Assembly: GCF_005116665.1 (NCBI RefSeq)
Contig: NZ_SWCJ01000024.1
Span: 1 to 55,443 of the forward strand
DNA: 55,443 nt
From: Ferrimonas aestuarii
GTDB lineage: Bacteria > Pseudomonadota > Gammaproteobacteria > Enterobacterales > Shewanellaceae
Direction of reading: 5' to 3'
Position 1 is the first letter of the stretch. The number at the start of each line of letters is the position of its first letter. Shown here piece after piece: positions 6,630-15,569 of the stretch. Below the pieces are notes generated by a model. It saw only the letters and a list, made by a program, of their open reading frames with translations, had not been told where the DNA came from and made no database searches. The translations under genes were made by a program, and so were the position numbers.

Positions 6630-7576
6630 GGCCGATGGCGCTGTTGATTTTAGCGCTGCTGATCGCGGCAGGCTTACTCTGTGGCCCCCAGTGGCTCAAC
6701 CCACTGCAGTTAACGGCATTTCAGCAGCAACTGATTGTCGATCTGCGCCTGCCTAGAGTGCTGTTTGCGGCGCTCATTGGCGCTATGTTGGGGCTGTCTG
6801 GCAGCATCTATCAGCTCACCTTGAAAAACCCTTTGGCAGACTCATTTACCACCGGCGCCGCCTCTTCATCGGCCCTAGGGGCGGTGGTGGCCATCGCTGT
6901 GGGTGTTAATGGCTATTGGGTGTCCCTTTGTGCCTTTGTGGCCGGTCTCTTTGGTTTGCTGAGCGTGTACCACATGGCGCAGGATCGCGGCCAGATAAAC
7001 CCAGTCACAATGATCCTTGCTGGAGTGGTAATGAACATCGTCGCCTCGGCGGTGATCAGCTTTACCAAATACTTCTATGAAGACTCCCTAACCGCCATCG
7101 TTTACTGGTTGATGGGCGGCATCTTTATGGTGAGTTGGGATCGATTGGCGGTATGCGCGTTGGTGCTGAGCTTGAGTGCATTCTATTTCCACCGCCGCTC
7201 CACCGCGCTTAACCTGCTGGCACTGGATGAAGCCTCCGCCCAAAGCCTAGGAGTAAACGTACATCGCCTGCGCACCTTGGCGTTTGTGCTGTCAACCCTG
7301 CTGGTTTCCATCGCCGTCAGCTTCGCTGGCATCATTGGCTTTGTGGGCCTGATTGTGCCCCACGTGGCTCGCAGCCTGTTTGGCAGTGACATGAAACACA
7401 ACCTGTTTTACTCCACGGTAATGGGCGCCGGTTTACTGGTAATCGCCGACGGTGCCTCTCGAAGCATCATTCCTGGTGGCGCCGAACTGCCCGTGGGCAT
7501 TCTCACCGCGTTGGTTGGTGGCAGTTTCTTTTTCTACCTTTTGAAAACCCGTCGCCGGAGTCTGTGGAATGGCTAG
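6626..7576 (+). CDS. FecCD/BtuC-family ABC permease
   Basis: A 316-residue polytopic permease of the family that imports B12, heme and iron-siderophore complexes. Typical motifs are LRLPRVLFAALIGAMLGLSG near residue 37, NPLADSF and, near the end, GFVGLIVPHVAR with PGGAELPVGILTALVG. The open frame extends upstream to 6323, but the ATG at 6626 gives the normal family length and the ATGA coupling with the previous gene. Together with the ATPase at 7569 and the binding protein at 8260 it forms a complete importer, here under the same riboswitch as the secreted chelatase. Substrate candidates are corrinoids, Co- or Fe-tetrapyrroles, or a siderophore. Confidence 0.88.
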   Translation: MRPMALLILALLIAAGLLCGPQWLNPLQLTAFQQQLIVDLRLPRVLFAALIGAMLGLSGSIYQLTLKNPLADSFTTGAASSSALGAVVAIAVGVNGYWVSLCAFVAGLFGLLSVYHMAQDRGQINPVTMILAGVVMNIVASAVISFTKYFYEDSLTAIVYWLMGGIFMVSWDRLAVCALVLSLSAFYFHRRSTALNLLALDEASAQSLGVNVHRLRTLAFVLSTLLVSIAVSFAGIIGFVGLIVPHVARSLFGSDMKHNLFYSTVMGAGLLVIADGASRSIIPGGAELPVGILTALVGGSFFFYLLKTRRRSLWNG

Positions 7577-8315
7577 AATCGACATCCGTGATCTGCGCTT
7601 TAGCCGAGATCAATTCCAGCTTTCCCTGCCGCAATTGCGAATCCATCAGGGAGAGAAAGTAGCACTCATGGGCGAAAATGGCTGCGGCAAAAGCACCTTA
7701 ATCGCCCTAATGACTGGGCTGCTGCAGCCGGCCACAGGCCAAATCCAATACGATGGCCAGCCTCTGGAGGCCCTAGATTATGGCGAGCGAGCCCGATGTT
7801 TCAGCCTGCTACCGCAATTCTCTACATTGGCGTTTCCCTTTACCGTGCTGGAAGTGGTGCAGATGGGCCGCTTCGCCAAACTTCAAAGCAGTGATTACCA
7901 ACAGGCGGACCTCGACGCCAGCCGTCAGTTGCTGACGCTGATGGACATCGCCCACCTAGAGCACAAAGCGTTCAGTGAGCTTTCCGGTGGCGAGCAGCGC
8001 CGAGTTATGCTGGCTCGGGTACTCAATCAGCAAACCCCCATCGTGTATCTGGATGAACCCAACGCCAGTTTGGACGTGCGCCACACTCTAGACACCTTTG
8101 CACACCTGTATGAGCTGCCAGCAACGGTGATCACCTCAGTGCATGACATCAACATGGCCCTGCGCTATTTCGACCGCTTCCTGTTCTTTAAAAACGGACA
8201 ACTGCTCGCCGACCGTCAGCGCAGCGAACTGACTCCCCAACTGCTTAATGAGGTATACGATGTATCCGTGGTTTCTTCTGGTGATGGCTTTAGCTTTCAC
8301 CGCTCCTGCCGCTAG
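7569..8315 (+). CDS. FecE/BtuD-family ABC importer ATPase
   Basis: A 248-residue ATPase with Walker A GENGCGKST, signature LSGGEQRRV, Walker B IVYLDEPNASLD and the switch histidine in TSVHDINMALRYFD, characteristic of iron-siderophore/B12 importers. It overlaps the permease gene by 8 bases and the binding-protein gene by about 56. It should bind the cytoplasmic face of the preceding permease. Confidence 0.88.
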   Translation: MARIDIRDLRFSRDQFQLSLPQLRIHQGEKVALMGENGCGKSTLIALMTGLLQPATGQIQYDGQPLEALDYGERARCFSLLPQFSTLAFPFTVLEVVQMGRFAKLQSSDYQQADLDASRQLLTLMDIAHLEHKAFSELSGGEQRRVMLARVLNQQTPIVYLDEPNASLDVRHTLDTFAHLYELPATVITSVHDINMALRYFDRFLFFKNGQLLADRQRSELTPQLLNEVYDVSVVSSGDGFSFHRSCR

Positions 8316-9039
8316 CTTTGAACGCGTCGTGCTGCTGGCACCGGCGGCTGGCGATATCATGCTGAAACTGGGGTTGGAGCACAAAGTAGTAGGGGTAACT
8401 CGCTCCAACTACGACTTTCCCAATGCGGTGAAGGTGGGCAGCCACGTAAAACCCAATATTGAATTGATTCACAGCTTACAGCCGGATCTCATCATCATCG
8501 GCAATGCCCGATTTTTCGGCGCGGAGCTGCAGCGGCTGTTTGACGCCAGCATCTACAGCTACCAACCGAAGACCTTGATGCAAATTCAGCAGGCCATCAC
8601 CGATCTTGGCGCTCAGTTTCAGGTAGTCGAACATGCGCGGTTACTGAACCAACAACTCACGACGGTGCTTAACAAAATAACGCCGGTGAAAAAGACGCCC
8701 AACGTGGTGTACGAAATCACTGAGCTGCCTCTAACCATCGCCGGCAGCAACCATATCGTGGCAGACATCATCTCAATCGCTGGAGGCAGATTGCTGGCAC
8801 CAGAGCAGCGCAGCCTGATTCGCTACAATGTGGAGTCCATCGTCACCAAACAGCCGGATCTCTACCTGTACCAACAGGGACCAATGAACGCCTCGCCAAG
8901 CGAGCCAAACTCTCGCCCTCAATATCAAAGCCTAACCATGGAAACATTGAAGGTGGATCAGCTGCAATACACCCGCGCCAACAGCCAATCGTTTTATCTG
9001 GCGCTAGAACTCAACCGTTATATTCAACACCGGTTTTAA
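8260..9039 (+). CDS. Periplasmic binding protein, BtuF/FecB-like
   Basis: About 259 residues with a signal peptide (YPWFLLVMALAFTAPAAS). The two-lobed binding fold of the TroA/BtuF superfamily follows: RVVLLAPAAGDIMLKLGLEH, then LIHSLQPDLIIIGNA and DIISIAGGRLLAPEQ. The ATG at 8260 was preferred over 8248 because it opens directly on a clean signal peptide. The gene overlaps the ATPase gene and ends the operon, and its stop overlaps the tail of the convergent gene at 9036. The binding pocket cannot be assigned to a ligand. The protein is slightly shorter than most BtuF proteins. Confidence 0.83.
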   Translation: MYPWFLLVMALAFTAPAASFERVVLLAPAAGDIMLKLGLEHKVVGVTRSNYDFPNAVKVGSHVKPNIELIHSLQPDLIIIGNARFFGAELQRLFDASIYSYQPKTLMQIQQAITDLGAQFQVVEHARLLNQQLTTVLNKITPVKKTPNVVYEITELPLTIAGSNHIVADIISIAGGRLLAPEQRSLIRYNVESIVTKQPDLYLYQQGPMNASPSEPNSRPQYQSLTMETLKVDQLQYTRANSQSFYLALELNRYIQHRF

Positions 9040-9998
9040 AGGCGGTCATCCACCACGGTGCCGGAAGGGAAGGCTTGTGACCATGCGCCGCCACTGACGA
9101 AACGCTGCTGCAAGCGGTTGGTTTGTTGCTGCTGCAGTGCATCTTCATTGGACGCCTCAACCAAGGTGCTGGATGCGGCCGTTTGCGAATCAGAGCGTGC
9201 GCCGCCCTCGGTATTAGGGCGAGCGACCTGTTCACTGGCACCATTGGTTTGAGCCGATGTTGAGGTATCCCCAGACGCTGGCTGCTGAGCTTGAGCATCT
9301 TTGGTTTCGGCGTCCTGAGTTTCGGCTTCTTGGGCTTCTTGAGCTTCTTGAGCCTGCTTATCCGCAGCCAACATCATCTCGGTGGTGGCCTGTTGCAAGA
9401 TGGTGCGCGCCTGAGCCGCCGCTTTGCGATCAGCGCTTGAGGGCTCAATGGGGGCATTGGCAGCCCGAATCACGATCTCCATCTTCTCAATGGTGGCTTC
9501 CGGGTCGCCAGGTACTGCGCCGGTATCGATACTGACGCTGCCATCGGTCGCATACATGCGCCCATCTGGGCCTCGGGTGTATTCGTACTGAGGACTGTCG
9601 GCATGAACCCCGCCCACGGCAGCATGGGCTTGCTCATGGGTTTTAACTTCCCGATCTCGAGTTTGCAGTTGCTGAATCTGCTGCTGCTCAAGCAGTTCGA
9701 GTTGCTGCTGTTTCTGACGAGCTTCGGCAGAATCCCCATTCGCACTGGTACCGCTTCCCTCAGTTTCCCCTTTCTGATTAGCACCGTTTTGCTCGGCCTT
9801 TGCGTCAGCAGATTGAGGTGAGTCGGAAGACTTCGATGGATTGGCATCAAAGGCTGACGGCTGCGTATCGCGAGGGGCGGTCACGGCATCGGCACTGACC
9901 ACCTCCGCCTGAGGCGCAGATTGCACCGCAGCAGACGCATTCACTGGCGTTGCCTGAGTCGGCGCACTCCACGTGGTGGCCGCAGCGATGTTGATCAT
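9036..9998 (-). CDS. SprA-related putative metalloprotease
   Basis: A 320-residue protein. The core (about residues 100-200) has LQTRDREVKTHEQAHAAVGG with an HEQAH zinc-type motif, then YEYTRGPDGRMYATDG and a DPEATIEKMEIVIRAANAP segment. This matches the SprA-related family (PF12118), often annotated as putative metalloprotease. Both flanks are low in complexity and rich in Ala, Gln, Glu and Ser, including EAQEAQEAE runs near residue 230. No signal peptide is visible. Protease activity is inferred from the motif only. The gene is convergent with the cbiK operon and has no obvious functional link to it. Confidence 0.75.
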   Translation of the reverse strand: MINIAAATTWSAPTQATPVNASAAVQSAPQAEVVSADAVTAPRDTQPSAFDANPSKSSDSPQSADAKAEQNGANQKGETEGSGTSANGDSAEARQKQQQLELLEQQQIQQLQTRDREVKTHEQAHAAVGGVHADSPQYEYTRGPDGRMYATDGSVSIDTGAVPGDPEATIEKMEIVIRAANAPIEPSSADRKAAAQARTILQQATTEMMLAADKQAQEAQEAQEAETQDAETKDAQAQQPASGDTSTSAQTNGASEQVARPNTEGGARSDSQTAASSTLVEASNEDALQQQQTNRLQQRFVSGGAWSQAFPSGTVVDDRL

Positions 9999-10210
9999 GG
10001 ATGTCTCCGTGACAAACTGAATAAAGGAATGGCTGCAGTTTACCCCAATATTCGACGAATATCAGTCGTCTTGATGATAAATCAAACGCCTAACCTCTCC
10101 TTAGCAAGCAACTGGCGAAAGTTACTCCACTGAAACTGACGGCACCTTGGTTTCCCCCAGCGCTTCTGGGATAATGGCCGACTTTCCCTCCTTATGAAGA
10201 ATGGCCCGCC

Positions 10211-10447
10211 ATGAAATTGCTAGTTCGCAACTTATCCCGCTCCATGACCGAAGAGCAGCTGATCGAATTGTTTGAAAAATTTGGTGCCGTTGAGCACTGC
10301 AACATCGTCATGGATGAAGACACCGGCGAATCCAAGGGATTTGGTTTTATCGAGATGCCAAGCTACGACAAAGCTCGCAAAGCGATGTTTAAACTGGATG
10401 GCAAGCTGATTGAAGGCAAGCTGATCAAAATTCGTCAGCAAAACTAA
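10211..10447 (+). CDS. Small RNA-binding protein with one RRM
   Basis: A 78-residue protein made of a single RNA recognition motif. RNP2 is LLVRNL (residues 3-8) and RNP1 is KGFGFIEM (about 42-49), with the aromatic residues expected to stack on RNA. Bacterial single-RRM proteins of this size are linked to cold response and RNA metabolism in other bacteria. Here it is monocistronic and followed by a hairpin. Confidence 0.88.
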   Translation: MKLLVRNLSRSMTEEQLIELFEKFGAVEHCNIVMDEDTGESKGFGFIEMPSYDKARKAMFKLDGKLIEGKLIKIRQQN

Positions 10448-10451
10448 GCCC

Positions 10452-10488
10452 TCTGCCATGCCGACGCAGCGATGAAAGGCATGGCAGA
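10452..10488 (+). terminator. Hairpin after the RRM gene
   Basis: TCTGCCATGCC and GGCATGGCAGA form a perfect 11-bp stem with a 15-base loop, starting five bases after the stop codon. The following T-tract is weak (accttcaattgctttcg), so termination strength is uncertain. Confidence 0.6.
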
Positions 10489-10650
10489 ACCTTCAATTGC
10501 TTTCGTTACAACAAACAATTTACTACCTGATATGTATCGGTATTTCGAAAAAGCCTCTTAAGATAACCGCCACACTGAGAGATATCACACTGTTCACATT
10601 GGCCGCTTATGGCAGACTCCTCGGTTCGCAATAAAAACGAGAACCAAAAG

Positions 10651-11244
10651 ATGCAACTGACACTGTGCCGCCACGGCCAAACTGAGTGGAACCTAAAAGG
10701 GATCATTCAAGGTCATCAGGACAGCCCGCTGACTCCCCTTGGTCAGCAGCAAGCGAGCGCCCTCTCCTCCAAGTTAATTCCAACTCGATTTGACCGAGTC
10801 ATCAGCAGCGACCTGAAACGCTGCCTCGACACCGCCAAAGGGGCGCTGGGCAACGACCAAGCGCTATTGGAAACCTCCGCTCTGCTTCGCGAGCGAAACT
10901 TTGGCGTAATTCAGGGGCTTAGCCTCAACGAGCACCCGAAATGGAACTCGGCCTTTAACCAACGTTTTTCCCAAAACCGCATCGATATCGAAGGCAGTGA
11001 AAGTGCCAGTGACGTGGCCGATCGCATCTGTACCTTGCTGCAGGCGCTGTATCAACAAGGCGCCCGAGATGTGCTGCTGTTCAGCCACGGGGAGTGGATT
11101 CGCACCTTAATGAATCTCCACTATGGACATGCTCCTTGGTCCAACGCCTCAACGCTGCCAGGCAACGGCGAGATGATTACCCTAAGGCAGATCAACCCAG
11201 AGATTCTTTGGGGCGCATTGAATCGAGCGGAAAACCAGAGCTAG
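10651..11244 (+). CDS. Histidine phosphatase (phosphoglycerate mutase-like)
   Basis: About 197 residues. LCRHGQTEWN near the start carries the catalytic Arg-His-Gly, and the second histidine is in LFSHGEWIRTL (about residue 150). GVIQGLSLNEHP matches the middle of the fold. Members dephosphorylate sugar phosphates, alpha-ribazole phosphate and others. A separate CobC-like paralogue lies at 47022-47639, so this copy need not belong to B12 synthesis. The ATG at 10651 directly precedes the conserved strand, although the frame is open from 10609. Confidence 0.8.
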   Translation: MQLTLCRHGQTEWNLKGIIQGHQDSPLTPLGQQQASALSSKLIPTRFDRVISSDLKRCLDTAKGALGNDQALLETSALLRERNFGVIQGLSLNEHPKWNSAFNQRFSQNRIDIEGSESASDVADRICTLLQALYQQGARDVLLFSHGEWIRTLMNLHYGHAPWSNASTLPGNGEMITLRQINPEILWGALNRAENQS

Positions 11245-11246
11245 GC

Positions 11247-11639
11247 GTGTTCGGTTTACACAACCAAGCAGAGATAGAGCGCATTTTGGCTCAAGCGGCA
11301 ACAGAGAGCCTGCCCTACGACAGCGCCGTAAATCTTGCTCAGCAGCACCAGTTATCCTTCGCCGAATTTGCCGATGGTATTGCACTGGCGATTGCCATCG
11401 GCTATCGCCAGCATCGATACCCATTTGAATTCGCCGATGGGGTGGCCAATTGGCTGTTTGGGTTTATGACCAGCGAGGTGTTTTTATCTGCAAACCAAAA
11501 CACCCTGCCGGAACTGGCGGCTGAGGTTTACGATGCCTTCGACTGTGGTGAATACCTTCGAGAGCAAGACGGTGACGAGATAGACCCTGCCGAAAAGTAC
11601 ACCCGTCCCAGAATCGAAGCGATTCTCGCCGCCCGCTGA
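11247..11639 (+). CDS. Conserved-looking hypothetical protein
   Basis: About 130 residues, acidic and helical (AEIERILAQAATESLPYD, AEFADGIALAIAIGYRQ, ending ARPRIEAILAAR-like), with no membrane segment or known motif recognised. A GTG at 11247, just after the stop of the phosphatase gene, is the likely start. The longer frame from 11094 would overlap that gene by 150 bases. It is probably co-transcribed with the phosphatase gene. The function is unknown. Confidence 0.6.
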   Translation: MFGLHNQAEIERILAQAATESLPYDSAVNLAQQHQLSFAEFADGIALAIAIGYRQHRYPFEFADGVANWLFGFMTSEVFLSANQNTLPELAAEVYDAFDCGEYLREQDGDEIDPAEKYTRPRIEAILAAR

Positions 11640-11670
11640 TTGGCCCAAAGTTACCGCCTCGCTTGCGAAA

Positions 11671-11696
11671 AAAGCCACATCCGTCGATGTGGCTTT
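11671..11696. terminator. Bidirectional terminator between convergent genes
   Basis: AAAGCCACATC and GATGTGGCTTT form an 11-bp stem with a 4-base loop, with A-rich (gcgaaaa) and T-rich flanks. It lies between the plus-strand gene ending at 11639 and the minus-strand gene ending at 11719, so it can serve both. Confidence 0.85.
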
Positions 11697-11718
11697 CTCA
11701 TCTTTTGCAGCGTCACCT

Positions 11719-12810
11719 TCACGGCGCGGTTGGGTAGTCGATGTAGCCGCGCTCATCCCCGCCAAATAGCGTGGCGCCATCCAGGGGCGCTAAAGGTTGC
11801 GTTTGCTTCAAACGATTCACCAGATCCGGGTTAGCCACAAAGGGTCGACCAAACGCAATCAGATCTGCATAGCCTTTTGCCAACACCTGTTCCGCTCGGG
11901 CGCGGTCGTAACCTCCAGCAACGATGATGGTTCCACCAAAGCGGCGTCGAAGTGCAATTCGAAACGACTCTGGGATCTGCGGCGCGTCCTCCCAATCGGC
12001 TTCAGAAAGATGCAGATAAGCGATGTTCCGTCGCTGCAACTGCTCGGCTGCCTGCAGGATCGTCGGCACAATATCGGGACAATCCATGTCCTTAAAGGTG
12101 ATAAAGGGAGCCAGTCTCACCCCAACTCGATGGGCGCCAACGGCTTCAATGACCGCGTCCACCACCTCCAGCAGGAATCGAACTCGGTTATCTCGGCTGC
12201 CTCCGTAACGATCGCTGCGATGATTGGAGTTGGTCCGTAAAAATTGATCGATGAGATAGCCGTTACCGCCGTGGATCTCCACACCATCAAAACCCGCCTC
12301 AATCGCTCGTTTGGCGGCATTGGCAAAATCTTGTATCACTTGCTGAATCTGTTGATGGCTCATGGCCTTTGGCTGGACACAGTCCACCATCTGTCCCCTG
12401 CCCTCTTGGTCAGCCACCCACACCTGAGTGCCCACCGGTTTTAACGCGGAGGGCGCCATTGGCGGCTCCCCATTTTGAAAGCTTGGGTGCGAAACCCGTC
12501 CCACGTGCCAGAGCTGACAAAACATGGCCGCGCCCTGCGCTTTGACGTGTTGGGTCACGAGCCGCCACCCGTCAACCTGCTTGTCGGTATACACCCCAGG
12601 GGTGTAAGAGTAGCCTTGTGCGTCATCGGAGATCTGAGTGGCCTCAGAGATGATAAGCCCTGCACTGGCTCGTTGCTTGTAATAGATCGCCATCAATCGG
12701 TTGGGAACGTTGCCCGGTTGGCTGGTTCGAGCTCGAGTCATTGGCGCCATCACCACCCGGTTTTTAAGGGATAACCGCTTTAATTGAGCCGGTTCAAACA
12801 AATTAGTCAT
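11719..12810 (-). CDS. nemA: Old yellow enzyme-family NADH:flavin oxidoreductase (NemA-like)
   Basis: A 363-residue FMN-dependent ene-reductase of the OYE family. It reduces electrophilic alkenes such as N-ethylmaleimide and often nitro compounds. Visible landmarks are LKNRVVMAPMTRARTS at the N-terminus, FCQLWHVGRVSHPSF, the substrate-binding GVEIHGGNGYLIDQFLR, and near the end LIAFGRPFVANPDL. It overlaps the glutaredoxin gene by 8 bases, indicating one transcript with a role in electrophile or thiol stress. The symbol is by similarity only. Confidence 0.88.
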   Translation of the reverse strand: MTNLFEPAQLKRLSLKNRVVMAPMTRARTSQPGNVPNRLMAIYYKQRASAGLIISEATQISDDAQGYSYTPGVYTDKQVDGWRLVTQHVKAQGAAMFCQLWHVGRVSHPSFQNGEPPMAPSALKPVGTQVWVADQEGRGQMVDCVQPKAMSHQQIQQVIQDFANAAKRAIEAGFDGVEIHGGNGYLIDQFLRTNSNHRSDRYGGSRDNRVRFLLEVVDAVIEAVGAHRVGVRLAPFITFKDMDCPDIVPTILQAAEQLQRRNIAYLHLSEADWEDAPQIPESFRIALRRRFGGTIIVAGGYDRARAEQVLAKGYADLIAFGRPFVANPDLVNRLKQTQPLAPLDGATLFGGDERGYIDYPTAP

Positions 12811-13450
12811 GGAAGCTTTCCTCCGTCAGCAGGGCTATGTGGGTTTCGGTGCTAATGGCATCAAGCCACTGCTTAACCTCTTTATCCCACTGCACTTCTG
12901 GCGCGCTGGCAAACCCTCGTAGGATGGAAAACAGCACCCCTTCATTCACCAGACTCAGCTTCTGAAAGCCACTTATATGTAACAGCGCTTTTGCCTCGGC
13001 AATCAAGGCCTGAACCTCGTCGGCAATCTGAGCGGTATCTCGAACTAAGCGTTCAAAGTTGAGCTGTTCGGTCTCCTTTTTTAGCCGCCACGCCAACTGA
13101 GAGGCTTGAGTTTGAAACTCAGGCAACCCCATTTGAGCCCAGCGCGGATACCCCAGCTTCTGCAGCGGCAAGAAGGCTTTCTGCTGCCAATCCAATATCT
13201 GCTGCGATGGCTGCGGTGATTGTTGGCAATTGGCCACCCTGAGCAGGTAATCAATGATCATTTCGCTTTCAGCTAACGCCTCACCGTTATCCTTAATCAG
13301 CAGAGGAACCTGCTTGATGCCGATGATTTCTGTGGTGGTTTGCTCGTCATCATAAGCGATGGGCACCAGTTGCAGAGAAACATTCAACATGGCGGCCACA
13401 TAACGGACGCGGGCGCAAAATGGGCAATGTTCATAGAGGTAGAGTTTCAT
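12803..13450 (-). CDS. grxB: Glutaredoxin 2 (GrxB family)
   Basis: A 215-residue GST-like glutaredoxin. The active site CPFC (residues 9-12, in YEHCPFCARVRYV), the cis-proline region KQVPLL and the ESEMIIDYL glutathione-binding segment are present. A C-terminal helical domain of typical length follows. It reduces glutathione-mixed disulfides in the cytosol. It is co-transcribed with the ene-reductase gene downstream. Confidence 0.88.
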   Translation of the reverse strand: MKLYLYEHCPFCARVRYVAAMLNVSLQLVPIAYDDEQTTTEIIGIKQVPLLIKDNGEALAESEMIIDYLLRVANCQQSPQPSQQILDWQQKAFLPLQKLGYPRWAQMGLPEFQTQASQLAWRLKKETEQLNFERLVRDTAQIADEVQALIAEAKALLHISGFQKLSLVNEGVLFSILRGFASAPEVQWDKEVKQWLDAISTETHIALLTEESFHD

Positions 13451-13523
13451 GGGTTATCCTTTGGAGTTATGGAAGTTGGCAGAGCCCAGCGGGGCCCCAA
13501 CCGTCATAGAGATGGGTGGAAAA

Positions 13524-14711
13524 TTAGTGACTCTGACACGGCGTCAATAAGGCAATTTTGCGCTCCGCTCGATTTGCCTTACCAATGAGTACCAGTCCGA
13601 TTAATGGCACGGCAATGGCCGCAAACGGAATGGCCCCTGCGCCCCAGTGGCTATCAAGCACCGCGCCACCGAGAAAGCCACCAAAGGCATTGGCCAGGTT
13701 AAAGGCCGAAATGTTAGCCGTGGCTGCCAGCTCCTGCCCCTCACCGCCATGCTTCATTACCCGAAGCTGCATGGCCGGCACATTGGCAAACGAGGCAATG
13801 CCGAAGATAAAGGCGGCAATCACAAACCCCAGTTGGTTGTCCATCACGAGGCCCACCAGCAGCAGCGAGGCGATCATCGCCACCGCCCAAAACATCGAGG
13901 CACGGGCTAAGTTGCGATCCGACGAGCGTCCACCCAAGGTGTTGCCCACAATCAAACCGATGCCAACCATGACCAATATCCAGGTCACTGCCGTATCGGC
14001 AAAGCCACTGACGTGGATGGCTACCGGCGCCAGATAACCGTACAGCGTCATAAAGCCAGACCAAGCGAACACGGTGATGCCAAGGCTTATGAGCAACATT
14101 GGGTTCTTAAACGCCGCCAACTGACGGCCAATGGCTTTGGCCTCGCCATGCCCCTTAGCCGTGATGGCACCAAGGATGAACAGCAGCGCCACCACACCAA
14201 AGGCGGCAACGGTCAGGAAGGTGGCGTGCCAGCCAAACTGCAACCCAATCCAGGTGCCACCGGGTACCCCCAGTACATTGGCTAAGGTCAAGCCAGCAAA
14301 CATCTGCCCCACGGCTCGGCCTGCCATCTTTTCCGACACTAAATTGGTGGCCACCACCGCCCCGATGCCATAAAACGGGCCTTGAACCAAGCCAGCAACC
14401 ACTCGACTCACCATCAACACCTCATAGTTAGGCGCGAAGGCTGAGAGCAGATTACCGACGATAAACAGCACCATCAGCCCAGCCAGTACCGCCTTTTTGT
14501 TGAAGCGAGCCAGATAGATGGTCAGTAGTGGGCCGCCGAACACGATGGCTAAGGCATAAGCGCTGATAAGGTAACCGGCTTGGCCTTCAGTTATCGCCAG
14601 CGCAGCTGCGACCTGGGGCAGAAGGCCTGCAATCACAAATTCGGCGGTGCCAATGGCAAATGCAGCAAGCGTAAGGATCCACACCTGAAGCGGCATTTTG
14701 TCTTTATTCAT
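13524..14711 (-). CDS. MFS transporter (drug or sugar efflux-like)
   Basis: A 395-residue major-facilitator permease with 12 predicted helices. The N-terminal AAFAIGTAEFVIAGLLPQ pattern and the LISAYALAIVFGGPLLT segment match the AraJ/YdhP-type efflux subfamily (DHA1). It lies between the glutaredoxin/ene-reductase pair and an SDR gene on the same strand, all divergent from a LysR regulator at 15570. That suggests a shared detoxification role. The substrate is unknown. Confidence 0.83.
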   Translation of the reverse strand: MNKDKMPLQVWILTLAAFAIGTAEFVIAGLLPQVAAALAITEGQAGYLISAYALAIVFGGPLLTIYLARFNKKAVLAGLMVLFIVGNLLSAFAPNYEVLMVSRVVAGLVQGPFYGIGAVVATNLVSEKMAGRAVGQMFAGLTLANVLGVPGGTWIGLQFGWHATFLTVAAFGVVALLFILGAITAKGHGEAKAIGRQLAAFKNPMLLISLGITVFAWSGFMTLYGYLAPVAIHVSGFADTAVTWILVMVGIGLIVGNTLGGRSSDRNLARASMFWAVAMIASLLLVGLVMDNQLGFVIAAFIFGIASFANVPAMQLRVMKHGGEGQELAATANISAFNLANAFGGFLGGAVLDSHWGAGAIPFAAIAVPLIGLVLIGKANRAERKIALLTPCQSH

Positions 14712-14791
14712 TGGAGTTCTCTTTCACAATTTGGGAGGTCATCAAAAGCCGGTATCGGCCTTTATGGAAAATCAAAACCGCAGATTTGGCG

Positions 14792-15460
14792 TCAACCAAG
14801 CAGCGCGCCGCCATCCACATCGATGACTGAACCGGTCATATAAGGATTTTGAATTGCCAATCGATATGCCATGGCCACGTCCGCGGGTTCCCCCACTTTG
14901 GCCACCGGCAGACGTTCTTTGGCTTGCTCGAACAGGGCGCCACGCTGGGTTTCACTCAAACCTAGATACGCCTCGGTGTCTGTCAGTCCGGGACTGACGA
15001 CATTGACCCGAATCGGTGCCAACTCCTTGGCCAGTACCTTTACAACCGCTTCCAGCGCCGCATTGATGGCGGTTTTAACGTATGTATTGGCCACCACTTT
15101 TCGAGCTAACATGCCGGAGGTCAGCGTAATCGAGCCGCCTTGTTTCAGATAACGGGCGGCGTGTTTTGCTACAACAATGGAGCCCCAAAACTTGGTCTCA
15201 AACGCCCCTTTGGCCTCAAGGGTGTCCACGTCCAACACTCGACCCGATGGAGCCGAGGAGCCGGCGGTGACGATCACATGGTCGATGGGGCCAAGGCGTT
15301 CAAAATAGTGATACACAGATTGCTCATCGCTGATGTCCAATCCAGTTTGCCGACTGGCAATGTGTACCTCGCTATTTTCATCTCTAAGTTGATTCGCCAG
15401 TTCGGCGCCGATGCCTGAGGTTCCCCCCACGATCAGGTATTGGGTTTTGGTGCGACTCAT
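14792..15460 (-). CDS. Short-chain dehydrogenase/reductase
   Basis: A 222-residue SDR with the NAD(P)-binding motif YLIVGGTSGIGAELA at the start, the DHVIVTAGS stretch, and a late VSPGLTDTEAYLG. The usual YxxxK tyrosine is replaced in context by VVANTYVKTAI, so TYVKTA supplies the Tyr but the spacing to Lys is shortened (YVK). Substrate and direction of reaction are unknown. The gene faces the LysR-type regulator across a 110-base AT-rich gap. Confidence 0.8.
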   Translation of the reverse strand: MSRTKTQYLIVGGTSGIGAELANQLRDENSEVHIASRQTGLDISDEQSVYHYFERLGPIDHVIVTAGSSAPSGRVLDVDTLEAKGAFETKFWGSIVVAKHAARYLKQGGSITLTSGMLARKVVANTYVKTAINAALEAVVKVLAKELAPIRVNVVSPGLTDTEAYLGLSETQRGALFEQAKERLPVAKVGEPADVAMAYRLAIQNPYMTGSVIDVDGGALLG

Positions 15461-15517
15461 GGCCGTTTTCTCCGCTGAAATCTCAATATGGCCAGTATAT
15501 TTATTAGATTTATTTTG

Positions 15518-15533
15518 ATAATTGAGTAATTAT
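15518..15533. promoter_or_regulatory. LysR-type operator candidate
   Basis: ATAATT-GAGT-AATTAT is a perfect 6-4-6 inverted repeat of the T-N11-A kind, in the intergenic region between the SDR gene and the LysR-type gene. It is a natural site for the regulator encoded at 15570. Confidence 0.55.
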
Positions 15534-15569
15534 TGAATTAATTATTCGAGTGAGGTGAATAGTGAGACG

